64,000 bases of DNA from Stenopsyche tienmushanensis (Eukaryota > Arthropoda > Insecta > Trichoptera > Stenopsychidae), in assembly GCA_008973525.1 (NCBI GenBank), contig WACJ01000299.1, positions 248,001-312,000 on the forward strand. The letters are read 5' to 3'. The notes under the pieces were generated by a model, which was given only the letters and a program-made list of their open reading frames with translations, was not told the DNA's origin and did not search any database. Position numbers and translations under genes: made by a program. How positions within the stretch are numbered: the first letter of the stretch is position 1; every line of letters begins with the position of its first letter. Positions 23,538 through 37,400 of this stretch are shown one piece after another.

Positions 23538-25660
23538 GAAATTATAAATTAAATCACTCACTCATGGTTGTTCCTGCACGACTTTATTAATCGCCTAAGT
23601 ATTTACTTTTTCAAATTCTGATAAATCTGGATAAACCTGGATCGAGACAATCGATCGGAAAAATTAATATTTCCGATCTCTCAAATTTCTAGGTATGGTG
23701 ATTTTTTTCCCACAAACTACGAAAAATACGAAAAATTGTACACAACGGGATTAAATTAAAATTCATAAAGATGGTTTTTTGTCTACAAGTAGTTTACGTT
23801 AGTTATTGCTACATAAACGTCGTCTAGTTCCGATACAAGGTGGCTAGGACTTCAGTAGACGTGGTTAAAGTAGTAGCGCGGGAACTTTGTTGATATAGTG
23901 CAATTTTTTAAGCATTGCTCTATACATATAGTACATATAGTAAATATAAAGGGACGATAAATTACTGAATTTTCTAATTGATCTGCAGAGAGTTTATAAA
24001 AATGTTGATTCACATATGGACATTAATAGTTGAATAAAAAATATTAATCACCAATAAATAACGACATTAATTTACTCAAAATAAAAATATATTATTATAT
24101 CAATAAAAGTCAATTTGCAACAACATATGTCGTTTGTTTCCGTGGGAACCCTTGAAAAACATAATACTAACCAAAGTTGTATGATAAGATAGCTATAGGT
24201 TTTAAATGTCTATTAGTAAAAGACCAAAGATATGAATTAGTTTATTTAATAAATAAAAGTGATATCGCCATCCATATTATCATTATAAAAATAAATTCGT
24301 GCTAAATCTTGTAAAAATGGAAGAAAAATACTTTTCGACGCTACAATCAGATAATGTTTGTAAATCAAACACCCAAAGAATTCTAAAATTCTTATATACA
24401 ATAGAATCTTTTCTTATTTTTCTATTGTTCAGATTCAATTATTCAAGATGGCCGCTGTTTTATCTAAAAGCAATGCATTAAGCTACTTACAGCTCGTCCC
24501 AAGTGGGGCAAAATAAATAAACATGGTGTATACATCTTCGTGAAACATTGCAGTTGCTTTTAAATTTTCAGCAGCCTGCAAATACCGACGCCATTTCGAA
24601 CTGATAAGAAAATTGAGCGCCGCAAAAACGTATTGGCTAAACAAGAGTAAATTTGTCGACAAAATTGCATTTCCAATCCAGACGCATACATTTTATTATG
24701 TGGCATTCGAATCTAGCAGAGAAAACTTTGCAGCCTTCCGTATTCGAGTCCACTTTCCGATCCACCATAGCATAAACCCGCACCATAATTAGTGTATTGT
24801 TGGTGGGATTAGTATTGCTCGTGGGATTTCCATTTTCTCCTCACTTTGTAGTGGTATTATGGCTTCTATATATCCACGGTCGTAGGAAACTGGTTACACG
24901 CTTGAGCTCGGGACTTAAGAATTGTACGTCCCGAAACTAGAGAAACCTTCGAGACTTTGGCAATTTAACCTTGTGCTTAAATATTAACAGCGCTCTGCCC
25001 CGAAGTACTATTACGACCAGAAGCGACAATGCTCTCGATATTATAAAAGTCCTTCAGTTATTACCATAAGCTGGTTGATTAAACTCATTTATTATTATTT
25101 AAGCTAAGTGTGCACCAAAAGCTCAAGTGAATATTAAAACAAATGTGGACTTTCATTGCCTCTGCCCTTGGGACCTATTTACAAATATTGTAATTTTCCA
25201 CGCGAATATCAGTGTAAAGCTATAAAAAATGAATTAAAAGTAAATTAAACTTTCCAACTCGAGACCATTTAAGACTAATATTCAAACTTAAAAAAAATCT
25301 ATATTAGGGTGGTCCTTATTTTTCAACTTTTAAAAAATTAGGCGGTCACCCTGTCATATAATTTTCTGCCTTAAAAAATGAATACGTGTTTTTTTAAGAA
25401 AAAAAAAGATTTTAGAGGTCGCTACCATAAGTCAAACTTTCAGAAAAAAAAAAACGTATGACCACTTGAATATCAATCCGGTTTATTGATTCTGGTATGT
25501 TTATTAGTCTATTTAGAAATGAAATAACACGCAGAAAGTCTCACTACTTCACTACAGACAACCCTCTTCCCCTCCCCCCCTTCCAAATTATTTCCTGTGG
25601 GTACGTATTGAGATTGAGCCCTGCCTTGCTCCTCACTTCAAATTCAGTCATTATTTTCAG
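23538..25660. other. Noncoding stretch
   Basis: No protein-like frames. At 25308-25450 a segment beginning AGGGTGGTCC, with long A and T runs, lies 200 bp before the second copy of the unknown protein family. It could be the terminal part of the same transposon, but I found no matching opposite end. Confidence 0.5.
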
Positions 25661-25662
25661 AC

Positions 25663-26360
25663 AGGATTTATTTTGTTCAAAAACAACTTCAGGTGTATCA
25701 ATCTCAAGAGGACTATAAAGAGCTATTGAATCTTTCCATCATTTACTTGGGAGGAATTCCTGAAAAAGGAGTTTCATTTAGGAGACCTGTTGGTCTTCAC
25801 CCTACTAAATGGATGACTAAAGCTATGTATTACTTGATTTTTTTTAAATTTAAACATCAGTTTAAACTGACGAAAAAGGAAATGTAAACAGTGAAAGATA
25901 TTTGTCTTTCTTACAGTCGTAATATTTATAAAATACTGGTTTCAAGCTCCTGTCGGATATTCAGCACCAAGAAACAATTTACAATTATTAAAAAAGATCT
26001 GGTAACCTTTGAAAATATAAACCAAACAATGGTCAAAGTTGCCATGAAAAATTATCGGGGCTTTTATGATACTTGTCGGAAGTGTTGGTGTCTTTTGCGT
26101 TTTTGACGACGAACTTTTCAGTTCAAGATAAGAAAAAATTGGTAGATGCACTAAGAATCAAAAACGTAGAGGATTGCCCAAAAAGAAAAAGGATTGATAT
26201 CGAACACATCACCGAAAAAAGCATAGAAGACTGTGACTAGCAATTCTACGATTTTTCAAGATACTTCCAGTTACATCACAATTTTTAAACAAATATATTG
26301 AAACTTGGCAGGATAACTCTGATTTTGAGGCTGCAAAGAAAATGGTCCATTTATACAGGT
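25663..26360 (+). repeat. Degenerate fragment of an unidentified repeated protein family, copy 2
   Basis: Homologous to 61-620 but longer inside. Pieces read in several frames: LGGIPEKGVSFRRP and LHPTKWMTKAMYYL (about 25750-25835), HQFKLTKKE (about 25855-25880), a segment equivalent to 'RN-LQLLK' (about 25970-25995), then LSEVLVSFAFFDDELFSS (about 26068-26120), a basic stretch ending 'KKKLVDALRI', and IDIEHITEKSIED (about 26195-26233). Frameshifts and stops occur throughout. The order of blocks equals that in copy 1, so both derive from one protein of at least 220 residues. I have an impression of similar repeated proteins in other insects but cannot name a family or function. Confidence 0.65.
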
Positions 26361-29300
26361 AATGAATGATGTTGCTGAGTGTTGTGTTGCCTTGATTACA
26401 TAAAGAAATATCCTTATACAAAAAAAAATCAACATAAAATAACATTAATTTTGCATGTAAACGTTTTATATTAATAAATACAAGTCAATGATTAAAACAG
26501 TGTTTTATTTTTTAAAATTAAAATTCAAACCTTGGTAGTAAATATTATTTTTAAAAATTAAAGAAATTACTGAAGTAGTTTTTTAGGGTGGAAAACCAAA
26601 TGAGATGTTGACTTGTAAAAATATTTTTTTTTTACTCAATGAAATGAAATTATATTTGGTAAGTCCCAAATATTATTAAACTGTACTATTGTTGGCGATC
26701 TCAAACTTCTGAGCTTCAAAAAGTTTTGTGTATTTGGACCTATTGTTTTAATGGAGCTGGCAGCATCACAAAACGTAATAATGGTAGACCGAAATGAACA
26801 GCAACTCAATTCTCCATTTATTTGGAGCAGCTAGTTACAATGAAAATATAGTGATCTGCTTGGATCATTATTTGGGATGGAGCGACTCCCACATTTATAC
26901 CAAATGTGCCATTTAAAAAAACAGGATATTTCTGACACTATTTCAAGATTTCATATTTTCAGACATAAATTCCATGATGTTTTTATGGGTGATAATAAAT
27001 ATTAAAGCTATAGTGTTTTAATTGGAAACGTTCAGTATACAAGCTTTGGTACAAAATTTTAACGGGTCTAATATGAACTTAAATATAGTAATATCGTTCA
27101 CAATTTAAAAAAAAAGGCAAATGACGAAGCAAACCGCCAAAATGTATAAAGAGTTCTACGCTAACATTTTAATAGGTTGACGTTATCTGCATAACCCTCG
27201 TCATTCATGCAATTTATGAAATTTATCCAACAAGGATGCGGAATATGTTTTCAGCACGAGCTGGGATGCCCGCAATTTGAATATTTTTAAGCTCTGCAAA
27301 TATGAATGTCACAAGACGGACGAAAAATGCGAAAAGTTCAGAACGTTACATCACAAAGAGGAAAATTTAGTGAACTTATTCTTCTCGCAAGGAAGCCGGT
27401 CTGGAAACAAGTCAGAAACGGTTGTAAACACAAATAGTTAAATTCCTTTGATGTTCTCGGCTAGGGAACAAAGCCAATCGGGAAGGGTTGGAGGCGCCAT
27501 TGTTGTGGTATTTATGTCGGGGCGACTGGAATACTTGTTTCAACCATGCAAATGATGTCTTCGTTTCGAAAAAATAAAAATATAACTCAACTACGGAGAA
27601 TTTGCGACTAAAGTGTAACCTGTGGAGATTTTAATGTACTCGGACTTTTGCATTTCATTAAAAGCTGCAGATTTATAAATTATTTATTTTTGCTATTTGC
27701 GATTTATTTAACATACTTTCATACATATCTGCAACACCTACGCGTTTCAGCGATGTACTTTTACAGCAAGCAAAATAATATGGTAATCCCTTGCATGATA
27801 TTGGATTAATACACAACGAACATGCGTGTGATCAGGCGTGATAACATGCTTGTAATTTTATGTCACCCATGTCGAATGGGAAGCTCGTCAATTCACAGGA
27901 AAATTCGTCGCAGTTGTTGGTAATTGTGGTAAACTACAGCTGGTAAAATCGAGTCTATCTCATATCCAATTAATGCGGCAATGTCAGATTATGCCGTAAA
28001 TGTTGATTGATTTGAGCATTGATCTTGTTACAAAGCATACACCAACAAAAGCTTTGTATGCGGAAATGTTGCTTGGTTTCGAGGATCAGACGGATAATAG
28101 AAAAGAACGATGTAAGAGGCTTCCGGTTTATAGCATAATAAGAGCAATTTTCTCAACAATGTGCGTATATAAAATAGCATTCGTATGGGGGAAGAACATC
28201 CATCGTATTAATATTTATAAATAGGCACATCGCAAATATTCAAATGCTTAAAATTTCGGCAAAATAAACTGCTCGAAGAATTTAAATTCAGTTAAGTCAT
28301 TCTTGGAAAACACATTTGGTGTAATATTCTTCTAAAGTGGTAAATGGGGAATGTTTGAATCAAAATATCTCATTAATTAAAAGCGTCCGATAAGTTAAAT
28401 AACCCTCAAGTGTACGTCGCAAGAACGATACAATTAAGCTTGGTATTTATTTTCATGAATATTCAGCTATAAATAAGATGAGAAATGTTGATTATTTATT
28501 ATTCACAAGAAAATATATTAGGGATACCACGAATCGATCTATTATTTCATAGCGCAATATATTTAGTCCAAAATAAAATAACTTTCTACTTCTCCTGCCA
28601 CTTTTAATCAACTCATATTTTTGATATTTTAAAGCAATGCACAAAAACCTTTTGATTTATAAAAAAATGTAAAATGAAGTATTACACAAAGATACTTACA
28701 AGAATACACTTCGTGATGATTATGTATTGGTGATATGGTTATGAATAATAACAGTTGGGGTAGAATAGAAAGCTCACACATTGTGAGAGTCATCCAACTC
28801 GTTAGCCCCAGCAAATGTGGATGTTATTAAAATTTTAACCACGCTTTTTATATACAGGTACAATAATACTATGAGATTTTTAAAAAACTCTTAATTGTAT
28901 GTTTATAACCAAAAAAATGACTTTAAAATTGCCCCGTTGAAAGCCTTTTGTGATGGATTTTAATTCATTTCTGAGGACCAAAAACACAATTAGGTTGATT
29001 CTTTCGGGTTCGAGACAAACTTTAAGGTCGTCGGCGGTAAAAGTGAGGCCACAGAATCGACAAAGCATATTTCATCATTCAAACAATGCGGAGCAGCGCG
29101 CTCGCGAGCTGCGGTCTACCCCGTGTCCTATATAAACTGTCCGAACTATCCGAAACTATAGAACGTGTGGTGAACAAGGATTCCAATATCCCGGAACTGA
29201 AGCGTGAAGTAGCATGTGCTTTGTGTTTATTCTCATACTCACATCCTCAAATACACTGCTTCGGGCGCCATCGAATTATTAGCTCCAAAACTGAACCTCA

Positions 29301-29730
29301 TATCCATGCGGAGTCAATAGCTTCCTTTAGAAACCGAGCACTCCCCTAGCCCAATAAAAGAAAATCGAACATGGCGCTGAAAATTCAGTGCCTCGCATCA
29401 AAATGCTGTTTCGATTGTAGCAGCTGTATTTTATGTACCGAAAGCCATAAAGACATAATGCGAAAAGAAGCGAAGAGATGCGGGCGCACAAATCATGAAT
29501 TGTCACACCATCGTATGAAATGAAATTCTCATCAATTCTCTCAAAATATAACAAGCAATGTAATAAAAAAAATACTGAAAACTACTCTGATATTAATAAA
29601 TATACAAAATTATAAATTACTAATATCAGACATAAAATATATAAATACGAATCAGTATCAATCCCTATCTCGTTCCTAAAAACCAAACCTATCAAAATTA
29701 ATATACTGCAGTTGGACTCAACCCTTATCT
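26361..29730. other. Noncoding stretch
   Basis: AT-rich; a CpG-containing island at about 29080-29290 carries an 87-codon frame without recognisable motif. Nothing else identified. Confidence 0.55.
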
Positions 29731-29791
29731 TATCATCATCATAGTGCAGCCACGAACAATCCACTGCAGGACAAGGGCTCTTTTCAACATC
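29731..29791 (-). repeat. ATGATG-tailed LINE/SINE-like 3' end, copy 2
   Basis: Reverse complement reads '..GCCCTTGTCCTGCAGTGG.. GGCTGCACTATGATGATGATAA', aligning with 21824-21882. The sequence beyond it (to about 29850) contains TCTCGAATTCGCGGG, which might be a pol III B-box remnant. Confidence 0.5.
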
Positions 29792-31419
29792 CATTCACAG
29801 GAAGGGGTAACATCCAATTATCAACCTTACCCCCGCGAATTCGAGACTGGGTCAACCCTTATATAATTGGCGATATTTCAAAATATAGGTTTATTTATAA
29901 ATAATTAAAAAAACATTCATAGTTTCCGTATGAACGCATTTCCGCATTATACTTTAAGCAATTTCAATAATTGCCTATTTCATACTCTGAAAGTTACATT
30001 TTTTAAGATGACGACATAGATTAAAAGTCATTCGAGTATATCTTTTAAACAAGCCGACCATTGGATACGATGCTTCATGCTAAAAATTAAGTTAAAAAAT
30101 AAACGTTTATTGAATATGATCGTGTCAATAATTTAAATTAAGAATAGGTCTCAAATAACAGAAATAAAACGTATGTAGAGTTAATGATGTTTGATTAAAA
30201 TAATTGTAAATGCGTTTGTGCAAGCGTGAAGCTAATTCCGGCATTAAAGTTTACATAGTGCTGTAATTACATACAAATTGCTGAAAATCTCCATTTTATT
30301 CGATAATGTCGCTTATTTGCACAAAATCACAATTGACGCAAAAGCTCACGTAATCGCAGATAGTACTCGGGCCGTAACCTCATGTTTAAAAGGGGAATAA
30401 AAAGGATCAAAAGCTTGGAAAATAGCATTTTTTGCTGTCGTAAATCTTCAAAAGGATCAACGTAAAACTTATCAAAAGGTCTGCTGCTTAAATTGATTTA
30501 GTTAGCCGGCTTAATTATCACCCTTACAGGAGAAAACGTAAACTCTTCTTGACTAAGAAGCTTTTATATCTGTAACCTGAACATTCTTAAACTCTTCAGA
30601 TAAAAGCTCTTTCAGCGATAATTACAACGATGCTCTTAGGTAGTCTCCGCCCTTTTCTGAATCTCTCAAAGAGATTACTTTGCGGGCCTTGGGAACGCAT
30701 CCCTTCGCTCCAAAACGTCGATGTTGCTTTATTAAGATGGCTAAATTAAATATTTATTAGTTCAGATTGCGGATCCATCGTATTAGAGCTGGCATGCATA
30801 GTTGAGCAAACAGAGCATTCATAGAAGACGAGAGACAGAACCGACGTTTGCTCAGTGCAAAACGCTCTCAGCCTCAATGCAAATAATTGCAGGAATGTTT
30901 GGTCTGTAACCGCGCATTATTGGATGCAATTCGTCATTCTGAACCGATGCATTTATTTAACACGGTTCAATACCGGAGCGTGTAATGCCATTGCACTTCG
31001 ACTAATAACCATCATTTCAGTGAACCCATTCACTCGCTCTATGTCCTCCATTTGTTGGATATTGCGTTTTCAATTTAATTCTGGAGCATTTCGAGTGCTC
31101 TTCCATCGGCAATTTGTAAAATTAATACACGAGACGAGAAAAACACACAAATTAATTCACTAAATGGCAATCGGCGATGAAAAAACTACCCTCGTGTTTA
31201 TTATTCTATTAAAAACCCCCTAATGTATAGTGAGGTATGGTTTTAATTGAAAAAGTAGACTTAACAGTGCCGAGGACTACAATTAAATTATTTTCCGGAA
31301 ACAAACAATTTCCTTCCTTCTTTTTACACAATGCAGAAAAACTCGCTTCATGCAAAGGAGCACACAAAACAACAAAAAATCACGCTCGAAAATTAAAATT
31401 CTTTAGTATTAATTTTTAT
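29792..31419. other. Noncoding stretch
   Basis: AT-rich. A 102-codon plus-strand frame at 30855-31163 has no recognisable motif. Nothing else seen. Confidence 0.55.
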
Positions 31420-31495
31420 AAAAACATATTTGAATTAAATTACTACATAATACACCACTCAATAAGTTCGTAGGGTTGTTCATTTGAGGTCGTTT
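31420..31495 (+). repeat. 76-bp dispersed repeat, copy 2
   Basis: Matches the reverse complement of 21213-21287. Shared blocks are AACATATTTGAATTAAATTA and ACTCAATAAGTTCGTAGG, with a short differing spacer between them. Noncoding. Confidence 0.7.
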
Positions 31496-34400
31496 TTTTT
31501 TGCAATCTTGTTTAAAAAATCCTACAAATTGTATTATAATAGCTCACAAATATTTATTGCAATATATATTTTGTAGCCTAAGATGTTATGAAATATTTAA
31601 TAACCATTTTTAATATGCGCTTCTTGATTTATTAATTATGTACATTTTCAAAATTTAATATATGCTCTAGAAAATATTCAAATCAGGAAATCAGAAACTT
31701 GTGGCAGATTACGCATGAAAAAAATTATTCTGTTCGAAGATTTTTTTTCCAAAAGGGCCAGAGACTCAACATTCATCAACGGTGAATATAAATCGTGGTA
31801 TCAAAGAGAACTCTTATTATACAAAAATAATTGTTACCATAGTCGTGCTAATTTCTTGAAAAGATTTATGAATATCTTGCCCAAAATAAAAGGATTTACG
31901 AGAATGACAATTGAATCATATCCTCAATTGAAAGACAAAAGTGGGTGCTTAACATTATTTTTCTCTACGACATTACGAAAAATAGCTGTCATTCCCAGAG
32001 GGGCAAAATGATTAAAATTAAATTTAAAATATGACAGTCAAGACTAAGAATAGAATTATAGATATAAAAGGAGCTCAGTTGCCAATATGACAATTAAAAT
32101 AGCCAATTTGACGATGAAACATTCCTGAAATCTGATTTATCAAATCTGCTTTATGACGTTAAATTATTCAATATTACTAAAAAATATTTATTACATAATT
32201 CGACACAATGACATGCATTTACTATCCTTGTTATAATAATTTAACACATATGGCTTTTGGTAAGCCACCGTTACTCTAAATTCTGTAGCGAGCTACCCCA
32301 CAAAGCCCAAAAGATTAACCACCCCTGCTTTAAAGCAAACCCGTTTCAATTTAATTAATTTATAATACTTAAATAAAACTATATTTAAAAGACTGTGAAT
32401 GATTATAATTTAACACATTAAGATTCATTTTCAGGCTGAGAAAAGCGAGTTTTTAACATCAATTTCTATTAAATTTATGATTCCTCAATATGAATCAACG
32501 AAGAAATCGAGATAAAAGCCTAACTCATGCATAATATATAGATATTGCGAGATTGTTCATATTTTTTATCATTATTTAGATATTTAATTAATCCCTAAAC
32601 ACATATCTTTAGACATGAATCCAGAATATGTACGTAACTAGTTCAATTAATATCAGACATAAATATTCTGAGACAACTTAAATCAAAGAACCACCCATAG
32701 TTTTAGTACTTAGTACTGTTGTACTATCAGTAAGTGAGAAAATCTGCTTTTGATCACGGCAGATATTACGTAACCATGGGCAAACAAGCTTGTCGGAAAT
32801 ACCAATATGAAGCATATATTGTATATAATATATGAGTTTTAGGTGGGAAGATAAAATGATACATCTGTTGCGTGGAGGGCTAACATTCGGCGGATGGCAA
32901 TTAAATTAAAAATATAAAATCATCGTGCTTGCAGCAAATTACAATTTAGCAGTCCAAAAACATCTAGGACTGACCAGATCTAAAAACAATAGGCCTGGGA
33001 ATGCGGCCGTGATCAATTCGTGGAACCGGGGGCTATTGAAACCCTGAAGTTTTGACGCCTGGCCCCGAGGATTACCACAAACAGGTAAGGAATCCTCGCC
33101 AAGGCGTCTGATTGGTGCATTTTTGGATGCCAAAGCGTCTGGGGGGTTGCGGAAACAGGGTCGTCCGCCCCGATACTAGCGATCTTCAGCAGTTGGTTAT
33201 CAGGACTTGCCATGGGAAGAGCCTCCGCCGATTTAGCCTAATTAGTCATACTTTTCGCCTTTCTCTCGTGACCACTCATAAACGCCGTCTGCTTCGCTTA
33301 TTTGTCTTTCAATACATACGTTGCGCCAGCATTTTGTCTATCAATTTAATCTCCCTGCGGAGCTCCTATTCCTGAATCCTGTCACCGAAAGTGATAAGAA
33401 ATCCTGACCTCCGTCGTTAATCAAACCCAGAACGACATTCAGAGCCGCCTGTACAGCGCCTCTCCGGTGCGAATCTCAATAACCAAAGAACGCGGTTATG
33501 AAATCGCAGCGACGAAGATAGCGGAACGCCTTATGTCAGCGAAGGCTTTACGTTACTTTTATCGTATACTGTTATCATTAAATTATAGACGAAGAAAAAT
33601 TATAGCAACGTAATTACTGTATTTTTTCGGCAAGATTTTTTAAATTTAGATGGACAAAAAATAAATGTACATTTCAAGAGGGACCATTTCTGGATTGCGA
33701 AAATATTATTATGACGGAATAATAAATATATAAATCAAGCAACTATAAAAAGCGGTCCTAGGATGGAAAATGTGTTTTATTGCGTTTTTTTTCACAATAA
33801 AAACGAACTCAATTTCTCATTCTATTTTCCTTGGAAATTGCAGCCATTTTGCAAACTCATCATTAATTCAGGGCGCGTTTCTCCTATACCGCACAGTCTA
33901 CTCCTAGGAATATATATTAGACATTGTTCGAAATCTTCCTGTACAGACGCATATACATAAAACTATGGAATTATTCAATAAGAATCCGTTTTATATTGCT
34001 ACCGTCGGGTAAAATCACAATACCTCCGTTTTATCGGGATTTACCTTCGAACACATTTACGGGGGGGAACAAATTCTACGAATCAGTAAACCTTAAGAGC
34101 ATTAGCGTAATTTTCCGTATTGAACATTTTCTATATAACTGAAATGCTGGAAATACGTCTGATCCGGTACGAACTTAAACAGGAAAATAAAGTTTCTCAG
34201 GACAATGTGCAAGGCAATAGAATTTCTGCCAAGTTTCGGTTAATATTACTTCGGATACTTCAGACTCCTTACAATATATAAGACATGACCACAAAGGAAG
34301 CAGTTTCCAAAGTTTTGTGTTTAATACATACATAATTTACGCAACATTGCCTTAAATTTGAATTACTTAATTTAATAAACTTTGTGCGGCGCCCGAGGTC

Positions 34401-37400
34401 AGACGGAACGAGAAAAAACCCAAATCTCACCTGAAAATATAATTATTTTAGTAACGAGATACGAAGATAGCTTTGTTAAAAATACATTCAAATTTACATC
34501 AACTAAATATAATAAGGGGAACGAAAAACTCTTTCAACGTATAAACCATTTATTTTTATACCAAAAACATGAGCAGAGATTACGAATCAAATCATGACCA
34601 CAAGCGTTGCACGCTTTCTTATATCCACTCGCTGCTGCAAATCTCAAACATAATTATTTTGTTTATTTCAGTATCATTGCCCATTCAAGTCATGATTTTT
34701 ATCCGTGAGTATATAGTTTTATCTTTAAAAGTAAATGGAATTAATAAAATCACTATCAAAGACATAAAAAAATACTGCGATCTACTGCTGAATTTAGATC
34801 ATTTTTAAAACCATTTCTATAAAAATTGCGTTAAATTAAATAAGTGTTTAAATACTTATTATGACTTATAAGTCATATTTTATTTAAAAATAAACACGTT
34901 GCTGTGAGTAGGTTGGCAGCTACAATAGAATATATTTGGTAACACTTGCTGTTGTATATGATATAATAATTATACGGTTTTGTGATCAATTCTTCATGAT
35001 ATTGTATTTGGAATAATATAAAAGTATAAGAACTTTATTAATCCATTCTGAGAGTTATATTGTGAGTTAAATGAAATGTTATTTCTTTTCTGATTTCTTT
35101 ATTATGATCTAAAATAAAACGTTTTCAGCATTTCGAAGATTTTATTCGCAATGAAATTGTAAGGTGAAAGCTGAAATATGAAAGAATTGGTTTCGGCGGT
35201 CACTCTAATGGGTAATTGAATGATATACGAAGAGGTTGGTGCGGAAAAGGTGGCTTTCATACGATCTCAATTTCCAAATGTTACCGAGATGAAAATTTGG
35301 CAATCGCACAATGATCGAGGAAACCGTAGAGACGTGTGCCTTCAAAGGTCGTGGCCATCAGTAAAAATTATATTACGGTCTAGAAAAGAGATTTTCTTCG
35401 ACCTTCTCTACGACACCTTTGAACATTTCACCTCCACAACGTTCGGAACATAATGGTGGATCCAGTATTGGATCCGCCGGCCACACCTTTAATAAAAAGG
35501 CTGACAAAGGAAACCTATGTCGGGGCATTAAATTAGAAACGACTTTCGTAGAATTTATTTGTTGGACGAATGTTGTAGAACCAATTTCGAATCGACGGGA
35601 TAGGGTATATTCCATAAAATTTTTCTTGCCATTTCCTCTGTTAAATATAGCATTACGATTACAGCGAAGAAGTCTTCTGATTTTAAGCTGTTAAAATCGG
35701 GATAAATTCCAAACGAAATTATGTTGAACTCGCAAAATATATATTGTAGTTTGTGCTTAAGCCATAAAATGGAGAAGAATTTTTTGGATAAGCTATGGAG
35801 GAATTAGACCGGAAAAGGGTAAAAGAAAAACAAACGGAATTGAATCCATTCGAATTTCTACAAAATTTCCATCTTTACGATGCTACATAATACAAACAAC
35901 CATCATAATGTATTATTTAAATAAATAAATTATTATGTCAAACTAAAACAAATTCTTATAGCAACGAAATTAGGTTAGCTTCGGATGAGAAGCATTATAC
36001 GTCCTTTGAAGGGATGAAATCGAAAGTAGAGCAAAAGCAAATGTTACATAAAATAATACAAGACACTAGACAATAAAGATATTGTGTTTTCAGCCTACAA
36101 AAAGCAAAAAGAAAAGTAGAAAATGCGCCAATGCGAATAGGGGAGACAACGATCTCAGAAAAAGGGGCGAAATTTAATCCGAATTGAAATGTGACAAGAA
36201 AAGAAATATTTGAGGGCATGTTATTAAACGAATGCCAAGGTACGAGAAATATGAAAATTATTACATTGCATACGAAGATAAAGGGATATTGATATTGGTA
36301 TTTTGTAGAACTACGCCGCAAAGGGCGGTTACGCATGCCGAAATCAAATTATGATTATATTTTTGTACAGAAATATGATTCTGTGCAATATTTAGGAACC
36401 GGCTATCTATATTTGATAAGGGCGGAAATGAAATTTAGGTCAATTCACTTAGTCAAGTACACTTGCCCGTCAGACGCACGAATCCTCCACAACGTCATTT
36501 TTATACAACCCTTGCCACTTGGATATTCAAATTCGCGCCCCACATTACAACTTTATGGCCCAATTTAATCACCATATTTCAAAAACATGCCGGCACGTTA
36601 TATACACGCCATTAATATCGTTATTTAAATAATTGGATAAAATGCATTTACGGGATGCATAAAATGTGATGCACCGTGACGTAGCTTAAAACTTCTTTAC
36701 TTCACTTTATACAAAATATTTATAATTGTATTAAAATATTAAGTTTTAAACAAATTTATTCTTCTTTAATTAAAGTTTAAATCAGCTTTTATACATTTCT
36801 ATATATTTTTAATTTAAACTGTATATGAATATTTAATAAAATTCTGTCTAAAATATGAGACATTTATGAGGTAACGTTAAATATTAGTGACTTGAAGTTA
36901 CTCTAAATAACGAAGAACTTTTGGCATGAAAGCGTCTTAGAAGACACTGTAAAATTTTATATTAATTTTGCCTGGAAAATTACTTGACAGCAAATATAAT
37001 ACATGGTGACTTATATACAAGCACATAGATATTTATGATTATATAAAACTCTTAAAAAGAAAAAGTATTATAATTTTAGAGATGACGACTTCAAAGTACA
37101 TGATATGACATGACATGGATAGCACTTAAAGAATTGAACGATTACAAAGAAACGTTATAATTTATGTGAATGACAAAGCTTTAAGATTGATATCAAAAAT
37201 TATTTACTTCGTAAATCATTATGGCAGTTTATGATAGCAATTAAGCCCGGTAAAATAATCGACATGAATGAAATGAAGGAATAACCGAAATTTTCTTCCA
37301 TTCATTATATCCAAACAAGGCTTAACAAGACCTATTGAATCCAATAAAGCTGGATTATATTGAGGTTTCATGGGAATATAAGCGACAAAGATGTAAAGAA

